Shown: positions 1 through 8,781 of the stretch, in pieces | How positions within the stretch are numbered: the first letter of the stretch is position 1 | Layout: the number at the start of each line of letters is the position of its first letter | Assembly: GCF_044458865.1 (NCBI RefSeq) | Contig: NZ_JBITIH010000004.1 | Coordinates: forward strand, 62,001-126,000 | From: Micromonospora_G sp044458865 | Lineage (GTDB): Bacteria; Actinomycetota; Actinomycetes; Mycobacteriales; Micromonosporaceae | DNA: 64,000 nt | Direction: 5' to 3' | Made by a program: the position numbers and the translations under genes | Notes under the pieces: generated by a model | Told to the model about the DNA's origin: nothing | What the model saw: the letters and a program-made list of their open reading frames with translations, nothing else | Database searches by the model: none

Positions 1-701
1 GCACCGGCCCCCGCTCGCTGGTCGAGCTGACCCGCGCGCTCGGCATCCCGAAGAGCAGCCTGCACGGCATCCTGCGGACGATGATGAAGCGCGGCTGGGT
101 CGAGGCGGACGCCACCGGCACCCGGTTCGGCCTGGGCGTACGCGCCCTCCAGGTCGGCGCCGCCTACCTGGAGACAGACACCGTTACCGGTCTGCTCAGT
201 GGCGTACTCGACCAGCTCGCCGGCGAATTCGGCGAGACCGTCCACCTCGGCCGACTCGACGGCCCACACGTCGTCTACCTGGCCAAACGCGAATCGGTCC
301 ACCCGTTACGGCTCTACAGCGCGATCGGTCGGCACCTGCCGGCGCACGCCACCGCACTGGGCAAGGTGCTGCTCGCCGAGCGGGCCGACGAGGCGGTCGA
401 CCGGCTGCTGCACTGGCCGCTGGCCGCGTTGACCAGCCGAACCATCACCGACCCGGACACACTCCACGCCGAGTTGGCCACCGTCCGGTCCCGGGGTTAC
501 GCGGTCGACCGGGAGGAGAACACGGACGGCATCGTCTGCTTCGCCATGGCCGTCCCTCTCCAGTCGCCGGCAACCGATGCGATCAGCCTCTCCATCCCGG
601 CCAGCCGGCTCGCCGCCACGAGCGAGGACCAGGTCGTCGTCGCCCTCAAGGCCGCCGTGGCCCAGGTCCGCGCCGCCCGCCCCCTCCTCCCCACCCTCTG
701 A
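1..701 (+). CDS. IclR-family transcriptional regulator (5' end outside window)
   Basis: The open frame runs in from the left edge (first full codon at base 3) and ends with TGA at 699-701. The first codons read TGPRSLVELTRALGIPKSSL, the recognition part of an IclR winged helix-turn-helix, so the annotatable ATG at 81 lies inside the DNA-binding domain and is not the real start. The rest is the IclR effector domain, with the usual stretch LPAHATALGKVLLAE near the middle. IclR proteins are dimeric repressors or activators that bind small organic acids or aromatics. Only the very N-terminus is missing. The target is unknown because its upstream neighbours are not visible; the next gene has its own CebR-type operator and is probably unrelated. 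Confidence 0.9.
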   Translation, partial: TGPRSLVELTRALGIPKSSLHGILRTMMKRGWVEADATGTRFGLGVRALQVGAAYLETDTVTGLLSGVLDQLAGEFGETVHLGRLDGPHVVYLAKRESVHPLRLYSAIGRHLPAHATALGKVLLAERADEAVDRLLHWPLAALTSRTITDPDTLHAELATVRSRGYAVDREENTDGIVCFAMAVPLQSPATDAISLSIPASRLAATSEDQVVVALKAAVAQVRAARPLLPTL

Positions 702-995
702 CCCCCCACACCCCCCGCGCGCTCACCCCCTCGCGCCGCCCGCGTTGATCCCGGGCAGATCGCCACGCCAGGAAGAGGCGCCCCAGATCGCGAGCGGGGA
801 TGAGTGAGGGCCGGGAAGGGGGCGGGTGGGGGCAGGGAGTTGCGGTGGGATTTTAAGCATGTCAATGTGTTGGCAGGCGTGGGAGCGCTCCCGGGTACCG
901 CCGCCACCGCACGTACCGCCGACCGTCACCGCACATCCGGGCAGCACACACCGCACGCACGGCATGTACGGACACCCACCGTCCAAGGAGCATCC
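702..995. other. Intergenic region upstream of the cellulase gene
   Basis: This 294-base stretch separates the IclR gene from the cellulase. Its first half is C-rich with no recognisable signal. The second half contains a short AT-richer patch (around 850-870), the 12-base palindrome at 881-892 and the ribosome-binding site AAGGAG at 985-990. A reading frame is open from 804 into the cellulase, but the peptide has no signal-peptide character, so I treat it as untranslated leader. Confidence 0.7.
880..893. promoter_or_regulatory. CebR/CelR-like operator (TGGGAGCGCTCCCG)
   Basis: Bases 881-892 form a perfect palindrome, GGGAGCGCTCCC, preceded by T. The classical operator of the LacI-family cellobiose sensors CebR (Streptomyces) and CelR (Thermobifida) is TGGGAGCGCTCCCA, so 13 of 14 bases match. 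It lies about 103 bases before the start codon of a secreted endoglucanase, exactly the kind of gene this repressor family controls. The inference is repression in the absence of cellobiose. No cebR gene is in this window. Confidence 0.85.
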
Positions 996-2141
996 ATGAG
1001 AACCGCTCGCGCCCTCGTGGCCGCCGGCCTGCTCATCGCGGGCTCGCTCGTCGCCATCGTCGCCGCCGGCCCGGCCCAGGCCGACACCCAGATCTGCGAA
1101 CAGTACGGGTCCACCACGATCCAGGGCCGCTACGTGGTCCAGAACAACCGCTGGGGCACCACCGCCCAGCAGTGCATCAACGTCACCGACACCGGCTTCT
1201 CCGTGACCAGCCAGCAGGGTTCGGCACCGACCAACGGGGCACCGGTGTCGTACCCCTCGGTCTACCTCGGTTGCCACTACGGCAACTGCTCCCCCGGGAG
1301 CAACCTGCCACTGCAGGTGAGCCGGATCAGCAGCGCCACCAGCAGCATCAACTACACGTACGTCAGCGGGGCGACCTACAACGCCTCGTACGACATCTGG
1401 CTCGACCCGACACCGAAGACCACCGGGGTGAACCAGATGGAGATCATGATCTGGTTCAACCGACAGGGCTCGATCCAGCCGATCGGCTCGCGTACCGGCA
1501 CCGCCACGGTCGGCGGTCGTAGCTGGGACGTCTGGACCGGTAACAACGGCGGGAACAACGTCGTCTCGTACCTGGCGCCGTCGGCGATCACGAGTTGGAA
1601 CTTCAGCGTGCTCGACTTCATCAACGACGTACGCAACCGGGGTGCGATCACCAACTCCTGGTACCTGACCAGCATTCAGGCCGGGTTCGAACCGTGGCAG
1701 GGCGGCGCCGGGCTCGGGGTCAACTCGTTCTCCGCCGCCGTCAACAGCGGCACACCCCCGACCACACCTCCCACCACGCCGCCGACCGCCGGTCCGCCCA
1801 CCACGCCGCCGAACCCCGGCACCGGTGGCTGCCGCGTCGGCTACACGTCGAACTCCTGGCAGAACGGGTTCACCGCCGACGTCAGCGTCACCAACACCGG
1901 CTCCAGCCCGGTCAACGGCTGGACGCTCGCGTACAACCTGCCCACCGGACAGCAGATCACCAGCGCCTGGAACGCCAACGTGACGCAGAGCGGGTCAGCG
2001 GTGACGGCCCGGAACATCGGCTGGAACGGCACCATCGCCCCCGGCAGCACGGTCTCCTTCGGCTACCAGGGCACCCACGGCGGCGGGTACACCGCACCCA
2101 CCGCTTTCACCTTGAACGGCACCGCCTGCACCCGGGCCTGA
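996..2141 (+). CDS. Secreted endoglucanase, GH12 catalytic domain plus CBM2
   Basis: A 381-residue secreted beta-1,4-endoglucanase. The start at 996 is chosen because AAGGAG lies five bases upstream and residues 1-29 form a signal peptide ending AQA. The GH12 domain spans about residues 31-250. It has the two expected catalytic glutamates: E149 in NQMEIMIWF (nucleophile) and E232 in AGFEPWQGG (acid/base). A Pro/Thr linker (about 252-276) joins it to a C-terminal cellulose-binding module of family 2 (about 279-381), bounded by C279 and C378, which should form the family's disulphide. The enzyme should cut amorphous cellulose or mixed-linkage glucans outside the cell. The CebR-like palindrome at 881-892 indicates induction by cellobiose. 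The gene is monocistronic and followed by hairpins. Confidence 0.95.
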   Translation: MRTARALVAAGLLIAGSLVAIVAAGPAQADTQICEQYGSTTIQGRYVVQNNRWGTTAQQCINVTDTGFSVTSQQGSAPTNGAPVSYPSVYLGCHYGNCSPGSNLPLQVSRISSATSSINYTYVSGATYNASYDIWLDPTPKTTGVNQMEIMIWFNRQGSIQPIGSRTGTATVGGRSWDVWTGNNGGNNVVSYLAPSAITSWNFSVLDFINDVRNRGAITNSWYLTSIQAGFEPWQGGAGLGVNSFSAAVNSGTPPTTPPTTPPTAGPPTTPPNPGTGGCRVGYTSNSWQNGFTADVSVTNTGSSPVNGWTLAYNLPTGQQITSAWNANVTQSGSAVTARNIGWNGTIAPGSTVSFGYQGTHGGGYTAPTAFTLNGTACTRA

Positions 2142-2153
2142 CGGTACGTCGCG

Positions 2154-2188
2154 CGGCGCCGTGGCCGATGCACGCGACCACGGCGCCG
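2154..2188. terminator. Hairpin terminator between convergent genes (first of two)
   Basis: CGGCGCCGTGG (2154-2164) is complementary to CCACGGCGCCG (2178-2188), an 11-base-pair stem with a 13-base loop, starting 12 bases after the cellulase stop codon. There is no T-tract, which is normal for high-GC actinomycetes. It could stop transcription from both converging genes. Confidence 0.7.
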
Positions 2189-2192
2189 TGCT

Positions 2193-2216
2193 CCACCGGA
2201 AGTCGACCTCCGGTGG
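2193..2216. terminator. Second hairpin between convergent genes
   Basis: CCACCGGA (2193-2200) pairs with TCCGGTGG (2209-2216) across an 8-base loop. It follows directly on the first hairpin, so the cellulase and the minus-strand gene ending at 2298 are separated by tandem stem-loops. Confidence 0.55.
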
Positions 2217-2297
2217 CCCGGGACCGGTATCGAAGCGCCTCGCCTACTCCGCCCGTCCCGGGTCACCACACAGCCGACGCCCCCCCTGCCGACCTGG

Positions 2298-3335
2298 TCA
2301 GAAGTCGCGGCGTACCGGGGCAGCGGAGCCGGCCGGACCGAAACCGCCCCAGTTCTGCGGGGCCATCGCCGGCGCGGACGCCGAGGTCGAGCCGACGCCG
2401 GCCTTGGCCGGCAGGGACGGGCCGAGATCGAGCGCCCCGTACGGGTACGCCGCGTCGGCGAAGACGATCCGGCTCAGGTCCTGCGCCGGCAGGTCGGCCG
2501 GCAGGTCCTGCGGTTGGCCGGACGGGAGCACCGGTGCCAGCGCGCGGAACACGGCACGGACCCGGTCACCCTGGTAGTCGGCCGGTGACTGGGTCGCCCG
2601 CAGCAATGCGCCGCCGTACGTCAGCGGCACCACCTCGGCGAAGACGCCGGTGTCCCGCAGAGCCGAAACGCCGCCGAGGCGGACCAGCAACTCCTCCGGG
2701 CAGAGCGTCACCCACTCGTAGCCCCGCAGGTAGCCGCGGCTGAGCTGGGCCGACTCCTCGACCGGCCGGGAGAGCACCGAGTCCAGGATGGTCGAGGGCG
2801 CGACCGTGCCGGCGTTGATCACGATCTCGCCGTACGACGGGTTCGCCACGTCACCGACCCGTCGGGTCAGCTCGACCAGCGCCGGCAGCACCTGCGCCAG
2901 CCGCCCCGGGCGGCCCTCGAATCCGACCGACACCTGCAGTTTGAGGTGCCGCTGGTGAGCGAAGCGGAAGACGTAGAGCTCAAGTTCGGACGCGACGGCG
3001 GCCGGGTCGACGTCGGCCCAGTGCGCCGAGAGCTGGTAGAGCCCCTCGGTCAGTCCGTCCGCCCAGCGCTGTGGCCGGCGGCGTCGGGCCCGCCCGTCCG
3101 GGTGCTGCTCGTACGCGCTGAGCGACAGCCACGGTTCGGGCGCACCGGCCGGTTGCACGAAGGGCAGCAGCAACCGGCACGCCTCGTCGTACCAGTGCTC
3201 CAGCAGAGCCAGGCTGCGGGACGGGTCGTCGCCGCAGTCCAGATAGAGCAGACAGGTAGCGAAATCGGGTTCCGACTCGCTGTAGTGACCCCAGATCGGC
3301 GGTACTGCACCACCGCGGTTCACCTCATTGTTCAT
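2298..3335 (-). CDS. Conserved hypothetical protein, 345 aa
   Basis: I do not recognise this family. The start at 3335 (MNNEVNRGG) is preferred because GGGGAGG lies six bases upstream; the frame is open further, but the extra N-terminal peptide is compositionally unlike a protein. There is no signal peptide or membrane segment. The protein is rich in Leu, Ala, Glu and Trp (for example WGHYSESEPDFATCLLYLDC near the N-terminus and YLRGYEWVTLCPEELLVRLG near the middle) and ends in a Pro/Ala-rich, probably disordered tail. It seems to be a globular cytoplasmic protein. It stands alone between convergent and co-directional neighbours, so context gives no function. Confidence 0.8.
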   Translation of the reverse strand: MNNEVNRGGAVPPIWGHYSESEPDFATCLLYLDCGDDPSRSLALLEHWYDEACRLLLPFVQPAGAPEPWLSLSAYEQHPDGRARRRRPQRWADGLTEGLYQLSAHWADVDPAAVASELELYVFRFAHQRHLKLQVSVGFEGRPGRLAQVLPALVELTRRVGDVANPSYGEIVINAGTVAPSTILDSVLSRPVEESAQLSRGYLRGYEWVTLCPEELLVRLGGVSALRDTGVFAEVVPLTYGGALLRATQSPADYQGDRVRAVFRALAPVLPSGQPQDLPADLPAQDLSRIVFADAAYPYGALDLGPSLPAKAGVGSTSASAPAMAPQNWGGFGPAGSAAPVRRDF

Positions 3336-3350
3336 CGTGCGCCTCCCCAT

Positions 3351-3864
3351 GGCTTCACCCCAGGTACCCATCTCCACCCACCCGCTGCGCCCGACCCTTC
3401 TTTCCCTCAGAATCCAGGGCGAGGCCGAGTGGTTCGGTCTGTGGGTGACGCCACTTTGCCCTAGATCTGCGAGAAAATCCACGGGCAACGCGTGCCAGCA
3501 CCACACTAACTGGCTGTTAGTCACGGAATTGACAGCGCGGGCGTCCAGATTGGTAATACACCAGCTCAGGGCCGGGAGACAACATTGCTCAATGACCCTG
3601 CCAACAACACTGTGCGTAACCAGGAGGTGTGGCGAGCGCGGGGGCCGAACCATTCGACGCCGGCCGCGCCACGGAACCGGTTACGACAATCGACCAGGTC
3701 ACGCAGCGCCGCACTCTCCTCACGATCCGAATTGGACGAGACCGCTTCCGTGCGGGCGGGACACCGGAAAGTGGGCCGGTTTTCTCATTTTCCGCAAAGA
3801 AAAAATTGGCCCATCTTCACATCCGATTCCCACCGGCCCGTAGCCGGTACGGGCCGACCGCAGG
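3351..3864. other. 514-base intergenic region, no convincing gene
   Basis: This stretch is less GC-rich than its surroundings. It contains a possible plus-strand promoter (TTGACA at 3529-3534, TAATAC at 3554-3559) whose 19-base spacing is longer than optimal and which has no recognisable gene behind it. The hairpin at 3772-3813 is listed separately. Open frames here run on antisense to the Mop-type gene and lack a usable ribosome-binding site. A small RNA from the 3529-3559 promoter cannot be excluded. Confidence 0.5.
3772..3813 (-). terminator. Possible terminator downstream of the HTH-Mop gene
   Basis: TGGGCC (3772-3777) and GGCCCA (3808-3813) form the base of a stem that continues with two G-U and four A-U pairs. 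On the minus strand it lies about 50 bases after the stop codon at 3865 and contains a run of six T residues in the first arm. It resembles a weak intrinsic terminator, but could also be a regulatory dyad. Confidence 0.4.
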
Positions 3865-4254
3865 TCAGCCCCGTTCGACCACCACGGTGGTGGACTTGAT
3901 CACCGCAACGGCGGTCGAGCCGACGTCGAGGCCGAGTTCGTCGACCGCCTCCCGGCTCATCAGGGAGACCACCCGGAACGGCCCGGCCTGGATGTCGACC
4001 TGTGCCATCACCGAGTCCCGGCTCACCGCCGTCACGATGCCGCGCAGTCGGTTGCGGGCCGAGGAGCGCCCGGTGCCGCCGTCCGGCGTCTCCGCCAGGG
4101 AACGGGCGAAGCCGGCGAGGTCCGTACCGGCGATGCTCCGGTGGCCGTTTTCGTCCCGGGTCGCGGCCAGCCGGCCGGCGTCCACCCAGCGTCGTACCGT
4201 GTCCACGCTGACCCCGAGCAGCTCAGCCGCCTCGCCAATCCGATACGTCGCCAC
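3865..4254 (-). CDS. HTH (MerR/excisionase-type) protein with Mop/TOBE domain
   Basis: A 129-residue protein starting at a GTG (4254). Residues 1-50 form a helix-turn-helix of the MerR/excisionase type (MATYRIGEAAELLGVSVDTV, then RRWVDAGRL). Residues about 66-129 form a Mop/TOBE-like domain (SARNRLRGIVTAVSRDSVMA and a terminal IKSTTVVVERG), the fold that binds molybdate or tungstate oxyanions. Such one-piece HTH-Mop proteins in actinobacteria are usually found beside modA-type molybdate transporters and are thought to sense the anion or store it. No mod genes lie next to it here, so the role as a molybdate-responsive regulator is inferred from domains only. Confidence 0.85.
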   Translation of the reverse strand: MATYRIGEAAELLGVSVDTVRRWVDAGRLAATRDENGHRSIAGTDLAGFARSLAETPDGGTGRSSARNRLRGIVTAVSRDSVMAQVDIQAGPFRVVSLMSREAVDELGLDVGSTAVAVIKSTTVVVERG

Positions 4255-4312
4255 CGGACCACCCTAGAGCCGTATCCCGTCCCGGGCCGCACCACGTGCG
4301 GTCGGACGAACA

Positions 4313-4350
4313 GATCCGGGCCCCGGGGCGACTGCCCCGGAGCCCGGATC
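4313..4350. terminator. Strong hairpin terminator of the IPT surface-protein gene
   Basis: Arms 4313-4329 and 4334-4350 can pair over 17 positions with a single mismatch (C4322/A4341) and a 4-base loop (GACT). On the minus strand the hairpin begins 13 bases after the stop codon of the gene ending at 4364. No T-tract is present. Confidence 0.75.
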
Positions 4351-4363
4351 GGCTACCAGTCGA

Positions 4364-6235
4364 TCAGATGGTGAAGGAGAGGCGTGCCCGGCGGCGGATC
4401 AGCACCAGCGCGACAGCACCGGCTCCGATCAGCACCAGCGCCAGCACGAACAAGGTGCTCGCGGGGGCACCGGTGACCGGCAGGCCACCGCCCACGTACC
4501 GGAACGGCAGACCGTTGGAACTGCCCTCCGTGGTGGTGACGGTGACCGTGGTGTTCCCGGCCGCGCACGGCGGGGTGACGAAGGTCAGCGACAGGCCGTC
4601 GGGGCTGACCGTGACCGAGGTGACCGGAATCGACCGCCCGCAGATGTTGACGATGGTCTCGCCCGGGACGAAGCCACTGCCGTCGACCGTGACGGTCGTG
4701 CCGCCCCGGGTCGGGCCCCGGTCCGGGTCGAGGTCGCTGATGGTCGGCGCGGCGAGCACGTACGTGAAGCCGTCCGGCTCGGTGGCGTCCGGTCCGGGCA
4801 GGAGCACGACCACGTCGACCGGTCCGACCGGTCCCGGCGGGGTGGTGACGGTCAGCGAGGTACCCGCCTGGTTCACCACGAGGTTGGTGCCGAGGTTGCC
4901 ACCGAAGGTCACCCCGGTGGCGCCGGTGAAGCCGGTACCGGTGATCGTCACGCTGGTGCCACCCGAGGTCGGGCCCTGCTCCGGGGTGACGTCGGTGATG
5001 GTCGGCGCGACGAAGGTGAAGACTGGCGCGGTCGCGGTGCCGGCCGGGAAGACCAGGTTGACCGTGGCCGGTCCGGCGGCGTTGGCCGGTGTCACCACGG
5101 TGATCGTGGTGCCCGCCGGGTTCACCGTGAACGAGGTGCCGGGTACGCCGTCGAAGGTGACGCCGGTGGCACCGGTGAAGCCGGTACCGGTGATGGTGAC
5201 CAGCGTGCCGCCGGAGGTGGGGCCGGAGGTCGGCGTCAGGTCGGTGACGACCGCGTCACTGCCATCCGCGAGGTACGTGTACCCCAGCGAGTCGGAGTCT
5301 CCGCTCGATGTACTGACGACCACCGAGGCGGGTCCGACCTCGCCGGGCGGGGTGACCACCGTCAGCGAGGTGCCACCGGGGGCGACCGTCACGTTGGTGC
5401 CCGGTACGCCGTCGAAGACGACGGTGGTGTCGCCCGGTACGAAGTTGGACCCGGTGATCGTGACCACCTGCCCGCCGGACTCCGGGCCGGCGTTCGGGTT
5501 GATCGAGGACGCGATCGGCGCCGCCGGGGCGAGTGCCCGCTCACAGGTCGCCGAGGCGACGGTCACGTCGCCGACGTCGATGTTGACCGGCAGGCCGAGC
5601 ACCGTGCCGGTGATGGTGACGGCGGCGATCACGGCGGTGGCGGTCGCCCCGGTAGCGACGACCGTCTCGACGCTGGTCAGCGTGACGTTGAGTGCCCCTC
5701 CGAGCAGGCCGGGGACCACGATCGCGACGCTGCCGTCTACCCCCGGGGTGTTGGGCAGCAGGTCGACCGGGGCACCGAAGAGGGTCAGCCCGTTCAGTAC
5801 GGTGTCGGCGACCTGCGTACCGACCGCCGGGCAGCTCACCGACGCGGAGATCTCGTCGGCGGTGACGACGCTGGCGCCGAGGATGCTCAACGTGAAGTCC
5901 TCGACAGTGGACGACGCGGTGGAGATGCCCGGGTTACGGGATGCGGAGAGGCTCAGCGTCCCGGTGGCCGCAGCGCCGGTCGCGCCGGGCAGGCTCACCA
6001 CCACCCCGGTGTCCGAGTCCGTGCCACCGCCGGGCGGTGCCGTGACCGACCCGATCGTGGCGTTCGCGCTGATCACCGGAACGCCGAGCACCTCGGCGGA
6101 AAGTTGCGCCACCACTCCGGTGGCACTCGCGTCGCCGGGGGCCGCCAGGGCCGGCGATGCCAGCCCCAGAGTCGCCGCCCCGGCGACCACGAGGGTCAGG
6201 GCTGCTGCTGATGTGTTTCGCCAGATAGGACGCAC
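4364..6235 (-). CDS. Sortase-anchored surface protein with four IPT/TIG repeats
   Basis: A 623-residue exported protein starting at GTG 6235. Residues 1-32 are a signal peptide (ending ASPALA). The next part (about 33-235) is a beta-rich region of the choice-of-anchor type common in actinobacterial surface proteins. Four immunoglobulin-like IPT/TIG domains follow, each opening with a variant of P-x-x-GP-x-x-GG-x-x-V-T-I-x-G and repeating about every 85 residues. The C-terminus has a sorting signal: LPVTG, a hydrophobic helix and RRRAR. It should therefore be attached to peptidoglycan by a class E-like or class A sortase; no sortase gene is in the window. The repeats are visible as near-duplicate DNA around 4880-5000 and 5130-5240. 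Function is probably adhesion or cell-surface structure. Confidence 0.85.
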   Translation of the reverse strand: MRPIWRNTSAAALTLVVAGAATLGLASPALAAPGDASATGVVAQLSAEVLGVPVISANATIGSVTAPPGGGTDSDTGVVVSLPGATGAAATGTLSLSASRNPGISTASSTVEDFTLSILGASVVTADEISASVSCPAVGTQVADTVLNGLTLFGAPVDLLPNTPGVDGSVAIVVPGLLGGALNVTLTSVETVVATGATATAVIAAVTITGTVLGLPVNIDVGDVTVASATCERALAPAAPIASSINPNAGPESGGQVVTITGSNFVPGDTTVVFDGVPGTNVTVAPGGTSLTVVTPPGEVGPASVVVSTSSGDSDSLGYTYLADGSDAVVTDLTPTSGPTSGGTLVTITGTGFTGATGVTFDGVPGTSFTVNPAGTTITVVTPANAAGPATVNLVFPAGTATAPVFTFVAPTITDVTPEQGPTSGGTSVTITGTGFTGATGVTFGGNLGTNLVVNQAGTSLTVTTPPGPVGPVDVVVLLPGPDATEPDGFTYVLAAPTISDLDPDRGPTRGGTTVTVDGSGFVPGETIVNICGRSIPVTSVTVSPDGLSLTFVTPPCAAGNTTVTVTTTEGSSNGLPFRYVGGGLPVTGAPASTLFVLALVLIGAGAVALVLIRRRARLSFTI

Positions 6236-6346
6236 CGTCGTTGCCTCGTCTCAGATCACGTCAAGGAATCCCGAGGACCGAGAAGCACTCGAACCCGATC
6301 TTTGTAACGAAGCCAACAAGACGTCAGTTACGACGAAAACAGCGCC

Positions 6347-6375
6347 ATAATACGATAAGCGCCAAGTTTCGGCAA
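6347..6375 (-). promoter_or_regulatory. Probable sigma-70 type promoter of the IPT surface-protein gene
   Basis: On the minus strand TTGCCG (6375-6370) is followed after exactly 17 bases by TATTAT (6352-6347). This -10 box differs from TATAAT at one base. It lies in the only AT-rich part of the intergenic region and would give a leader of about 105 bases before the GTG at 6235. Confidence 0.6.
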
Positions 6376-6460
6376 ATTGCCCGTTTGGCCGAGGTCCGTA
6401 CACGAACGACGGTCGCGGGGTGTGCGGGCTGTGGACGTCCCCCGCCGGGCCCACCTCCGA

Positions 6461-7246
6461 CTAGCCGGCGAGCCCGTCGATCCGACGTAACTCGTCCTCG
6501 TTGAGGGAGAAGTCGAAGACGTCGAAGTTGGCCCTGATCCGGTCCGGCGTCACCGACTTCGGGATCACCACCACGCCGTGGTCGACGTGCCAGCGGAGCA
6601 CCACCTGGCTGCTCTCGACCCCGTGCGCGCGGGCGATCTCGACCAGCACCGGGTCGTCGAGCCGAGTGGTCTTGAACGGGCTGTAACCCTCGACCGCGAT
6701 CCCCCGCTCACGGTGCTCGACCATCACCTGCGGGTCGTAGAGCGAGGGACTCCACCGGATCTGGTTCACCGCCGGAGGCTCACTGGTCGCCTGGATCAAC
6801 ACGTCGAGCTGGCTGGTGCTGTAGTTGCTCACACCGATCGCGCGAGCCAACCCCTCGTCGCGTACGGCGAGGAACTCCCGCCACGTGTCGAGTCCACCAC
6901 CCCGCTGCGGCGGCCAGTGGATCAACCAGAGGTCGACGTAGTCGGTCCCGAGGGCGGCCAGACTGGCGGCCAACGTACGCCGCTCGTGGCCGGCGTGCTC
7001 GGGCGGCAGTTTGGTGGTGACGAAGACCTCCTCGCGGGGTATCCCACTGTCCCGCAGCGCCCGACCCACCTCGTCCTCGTTGCCGTACGCGGTCGCGGTG
7101 TCGATGTGCCGATAGCCGATCTCCAGCGCGGTCCGGACCGACTCGTAACCGGACCGACCGGTGGCCTGCCAGGTGCCGAACCCGACCAGTGGCATCGCCA
7201 CCTCGCCCGGCAGGGTGACCGTCGGTTGGTCGACAGATGAGGTCAT
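6461..7246 (-). CDS. Aldo/keto reductase
   Basis: A 261-residue NADPH-dependent aldo/keto reductase. The catalytic tetrad of the superfamily is complete: D49 and Y54 in GYRHIDTATAYGNE, K79 in VFVTTKLP and H110 in LWLIHWP. The C-terminal cofactor motif VVIPKSVTPDRIRAN, which binds the 2'-phosphate of NADPH, is also present. Length and motifs match the 2,5-diketo-gluconate reductase/prostaglandin F synthase-like branch (AKR5-type). It would reduce aldehydes or ketones to alcohols in the cytoplasm; the physiological substrate cannot be read from the sequence. It is transcribed alone, divergently from threonine synthase, with about 266 bases between them. Confidence 0.92.
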   Translation of the reverse strand: MTSSVDQPTVTLPGEVAMPLVGFGTWQATGRSGYESVRTALEIGYRHIDTATAYGNEDEVGRALRDSGIPREEVFVTTKLPPEHAGHERRTLAASLAALGTDYVDLWLIHWPPQRGGGLDTWREFLAVRDEGLARAIGVSNYSTSQLDVLIQATSEPPAVNQIRWSPSLYDPQVMVEHRERGIAVEGYSPFKTTRLDDPVLVEIARAHGVESSQVVLRWHVDHGVVVIPKSVTPDRIRANFDVFDFSLNEDELRRIDGLAG

Positions 7247-7512
7247 GGCGATCTCCTACCCGAAGCAGCCGGAACCATGCGGTTCCCCGGGGTCCCACCA
7301 TCGGCACCGCCGGATCGGAACCCGCAGACGGTAACCCGAGCGGGCCCGCTCCTGGGGGCGGAACCATACCCGCGAAGATGTCCTTCCGGACAGCTACCGG
7401 CGTCCGGGTGCCGCAGCACGGTCGACCGGCGTACAGTTTCTGATCTTCGGGGTGGCGTCCGGCACGGACGCTGACTCGGAGCGTCCCGTCGCACGGACCG
7501 CCGAGGAGAACG

Positions 7513-8721
7513 GTGTACCTGACCCACCTGGAATGCCCGCGCTGCGGCGACACCTTCGCGGCCGACCAGCCACGGAACCTCTGCCCCTGCGGCTCACCGC
7601 TGCTCGCCCGATACGACCTCGACGCGGTCGCCGCCACGGTCACGCCGGCCGAGATCGCCACACGCCCGGCCGACCTGTGGCGCTACCGGGAGCTGCTGCC
7701 GGTGGCCGACCAGGCCAACGTGACCACCCTCGGCGAGGGCTGGACGCCGTTGCTGCCGGCGCCCCGTTACGGCACCGGGATCGGCCTGCCCGGCCTCCTG
7801 GTGAAGGACGAGGGACTGATCCCGACCGGTTCGTTCAAGGCACGGGGTGCCGCCGTTGGCATCTCCCGGGCGCGTGAGCTGGGCATCCGCCGGGTGGCGA
7901 TGCCGACCAACGGCAACGCGGGCGCCGCCTGGGCGACGTACGCGGCCCGCGCCGGGATGAGCGCGACCATCGCCATGCCGGTCGACGCCCCCACCATCAC
8001 CCGCCGGGAGTGTCTGGCGGCCGGGGCCGAGCTGCACCTGATCGACGGCCTGATCAACGATGCCGGACGGTTCATCGCCGGGCTGATCGCCGCATCGGCG
8101 GACGACCCCGAGGGTTCGATCTTCGACGCCAGCACGCTCAAGGAGCCCTACCGGCTTGAGGGCAAGAAGACCATGGGGTACGAGATCGTCGAGCAGCTCG
8201 GCTGGCAGGTGCCGGACGTGATCCTCTACCCGACCGGGGGCGGGGTCGGGCTGATCGGCATCCACAAGGCGCTGCACGAGATGCGGCAGCTCGGCTGGAT
8301 CGGGGACCGCTTCCCCCGCCTGGTGGCGGTCCAGTCGACCGGCTGCGCGCCGATCGTGCGCGCCTTCGCCTCCGGTGCCCGCCGGGCCGAGCCCTGGGTG
8401 GACGCCCAGACGGTGGCCTTCGGCATCACCGTGCCGGCGCCGCTCGGTGACGAACTGATCCTGGACGCGCTGCGGGACACCGGCGGCACCGCGATCGCGG
8501 TCCGGGACGAAGACATCCTCGCCGATCTGCGGGAATTCGGTGCCCGTGAGGGGTTGCTCCTCTGCCCCGAGGGCGCGGCCTGCCTCACCGCGGCGAAGCA
8601 GCTCCGGGCGGGTGGCTGGATCCGGAGCGACGAGCGGGTGGTGGTGCTCAACACCGGCGCCGGGTTGAAGTACCCGGAGACGGTCGAGGCCGACAACCTC
8701 CCCATCCTGCCGCGCCCGTAA
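7513..8721 (+). CDS. thrC: Threonine synthase
   Basis: A 402-residue PLP enzyme that converts O-phosphohomoserine to threonine. The GTG start at 7513 has GAGGAGAA a few bases upstream. The N-terminus carries a small zinc-ribbon-like cysteine cluster (CPRCGD and CPCGS), typical of the short class of threonine synthases. The PLP lysine is K109 in PTGSFKARG. The phosphate-cradle stretch TGGGVGLIG and the motif NGNAGAAWA are present. It is not adjacent to hom or thrB, and several paralogues of this fold exist in actinomycetes, so a related PLP lyase function is a lesser possibility. The next gene, a catalase, is separated by an inverted repeat. Confidence 0.88.
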   Translation: MYLTHLECPRCGDTFAADQPRNLCPCGSPLLARYDLDAVAATVTPAEIATRPADLWRYRELLPVADQANVTTLGEGWTPLLPAPRYGTGIGLPGLLVKDEGLIPTGSFKARGAAVGISRARELGIRRVAMPTNGNAGAAWATYAARAGMSATIAMPVDAPTITRRECLAAGAELHLIDGLINDAGRFIAGLIAASADDPEGSIFDASTLKEPYRLEGKKTMGYEIVEQLGWQVPDVILYPTGGGVGLIGIHKALHEMRQLGWIGDRFPRLVAVQSTGCAPIVRAFASGARRAEPWVDAQTVAFGITVPAPLGDELILDALRDTGGTAIAVRDEDILADLREFGAREGLLLCPEGAACLTAAKQLRAGGWIRSDERVVVLNTGAGLKYPETVEADNLPILPRP

Positions 8722-8781
8722 CCGCCACACCGGTCTTAACTACCCGAATCCACCCCAGGAGCGCCTGATCGGCGCAGAATT

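Noticed and set aside
3629..4267. A plus-strand frame beginning right after AGGAGG
   Set aside because: The Shine-Dalgarno-like sequence touches the GTG with no spacing, and most of the frame is antisense to the HTH-Mop gene.
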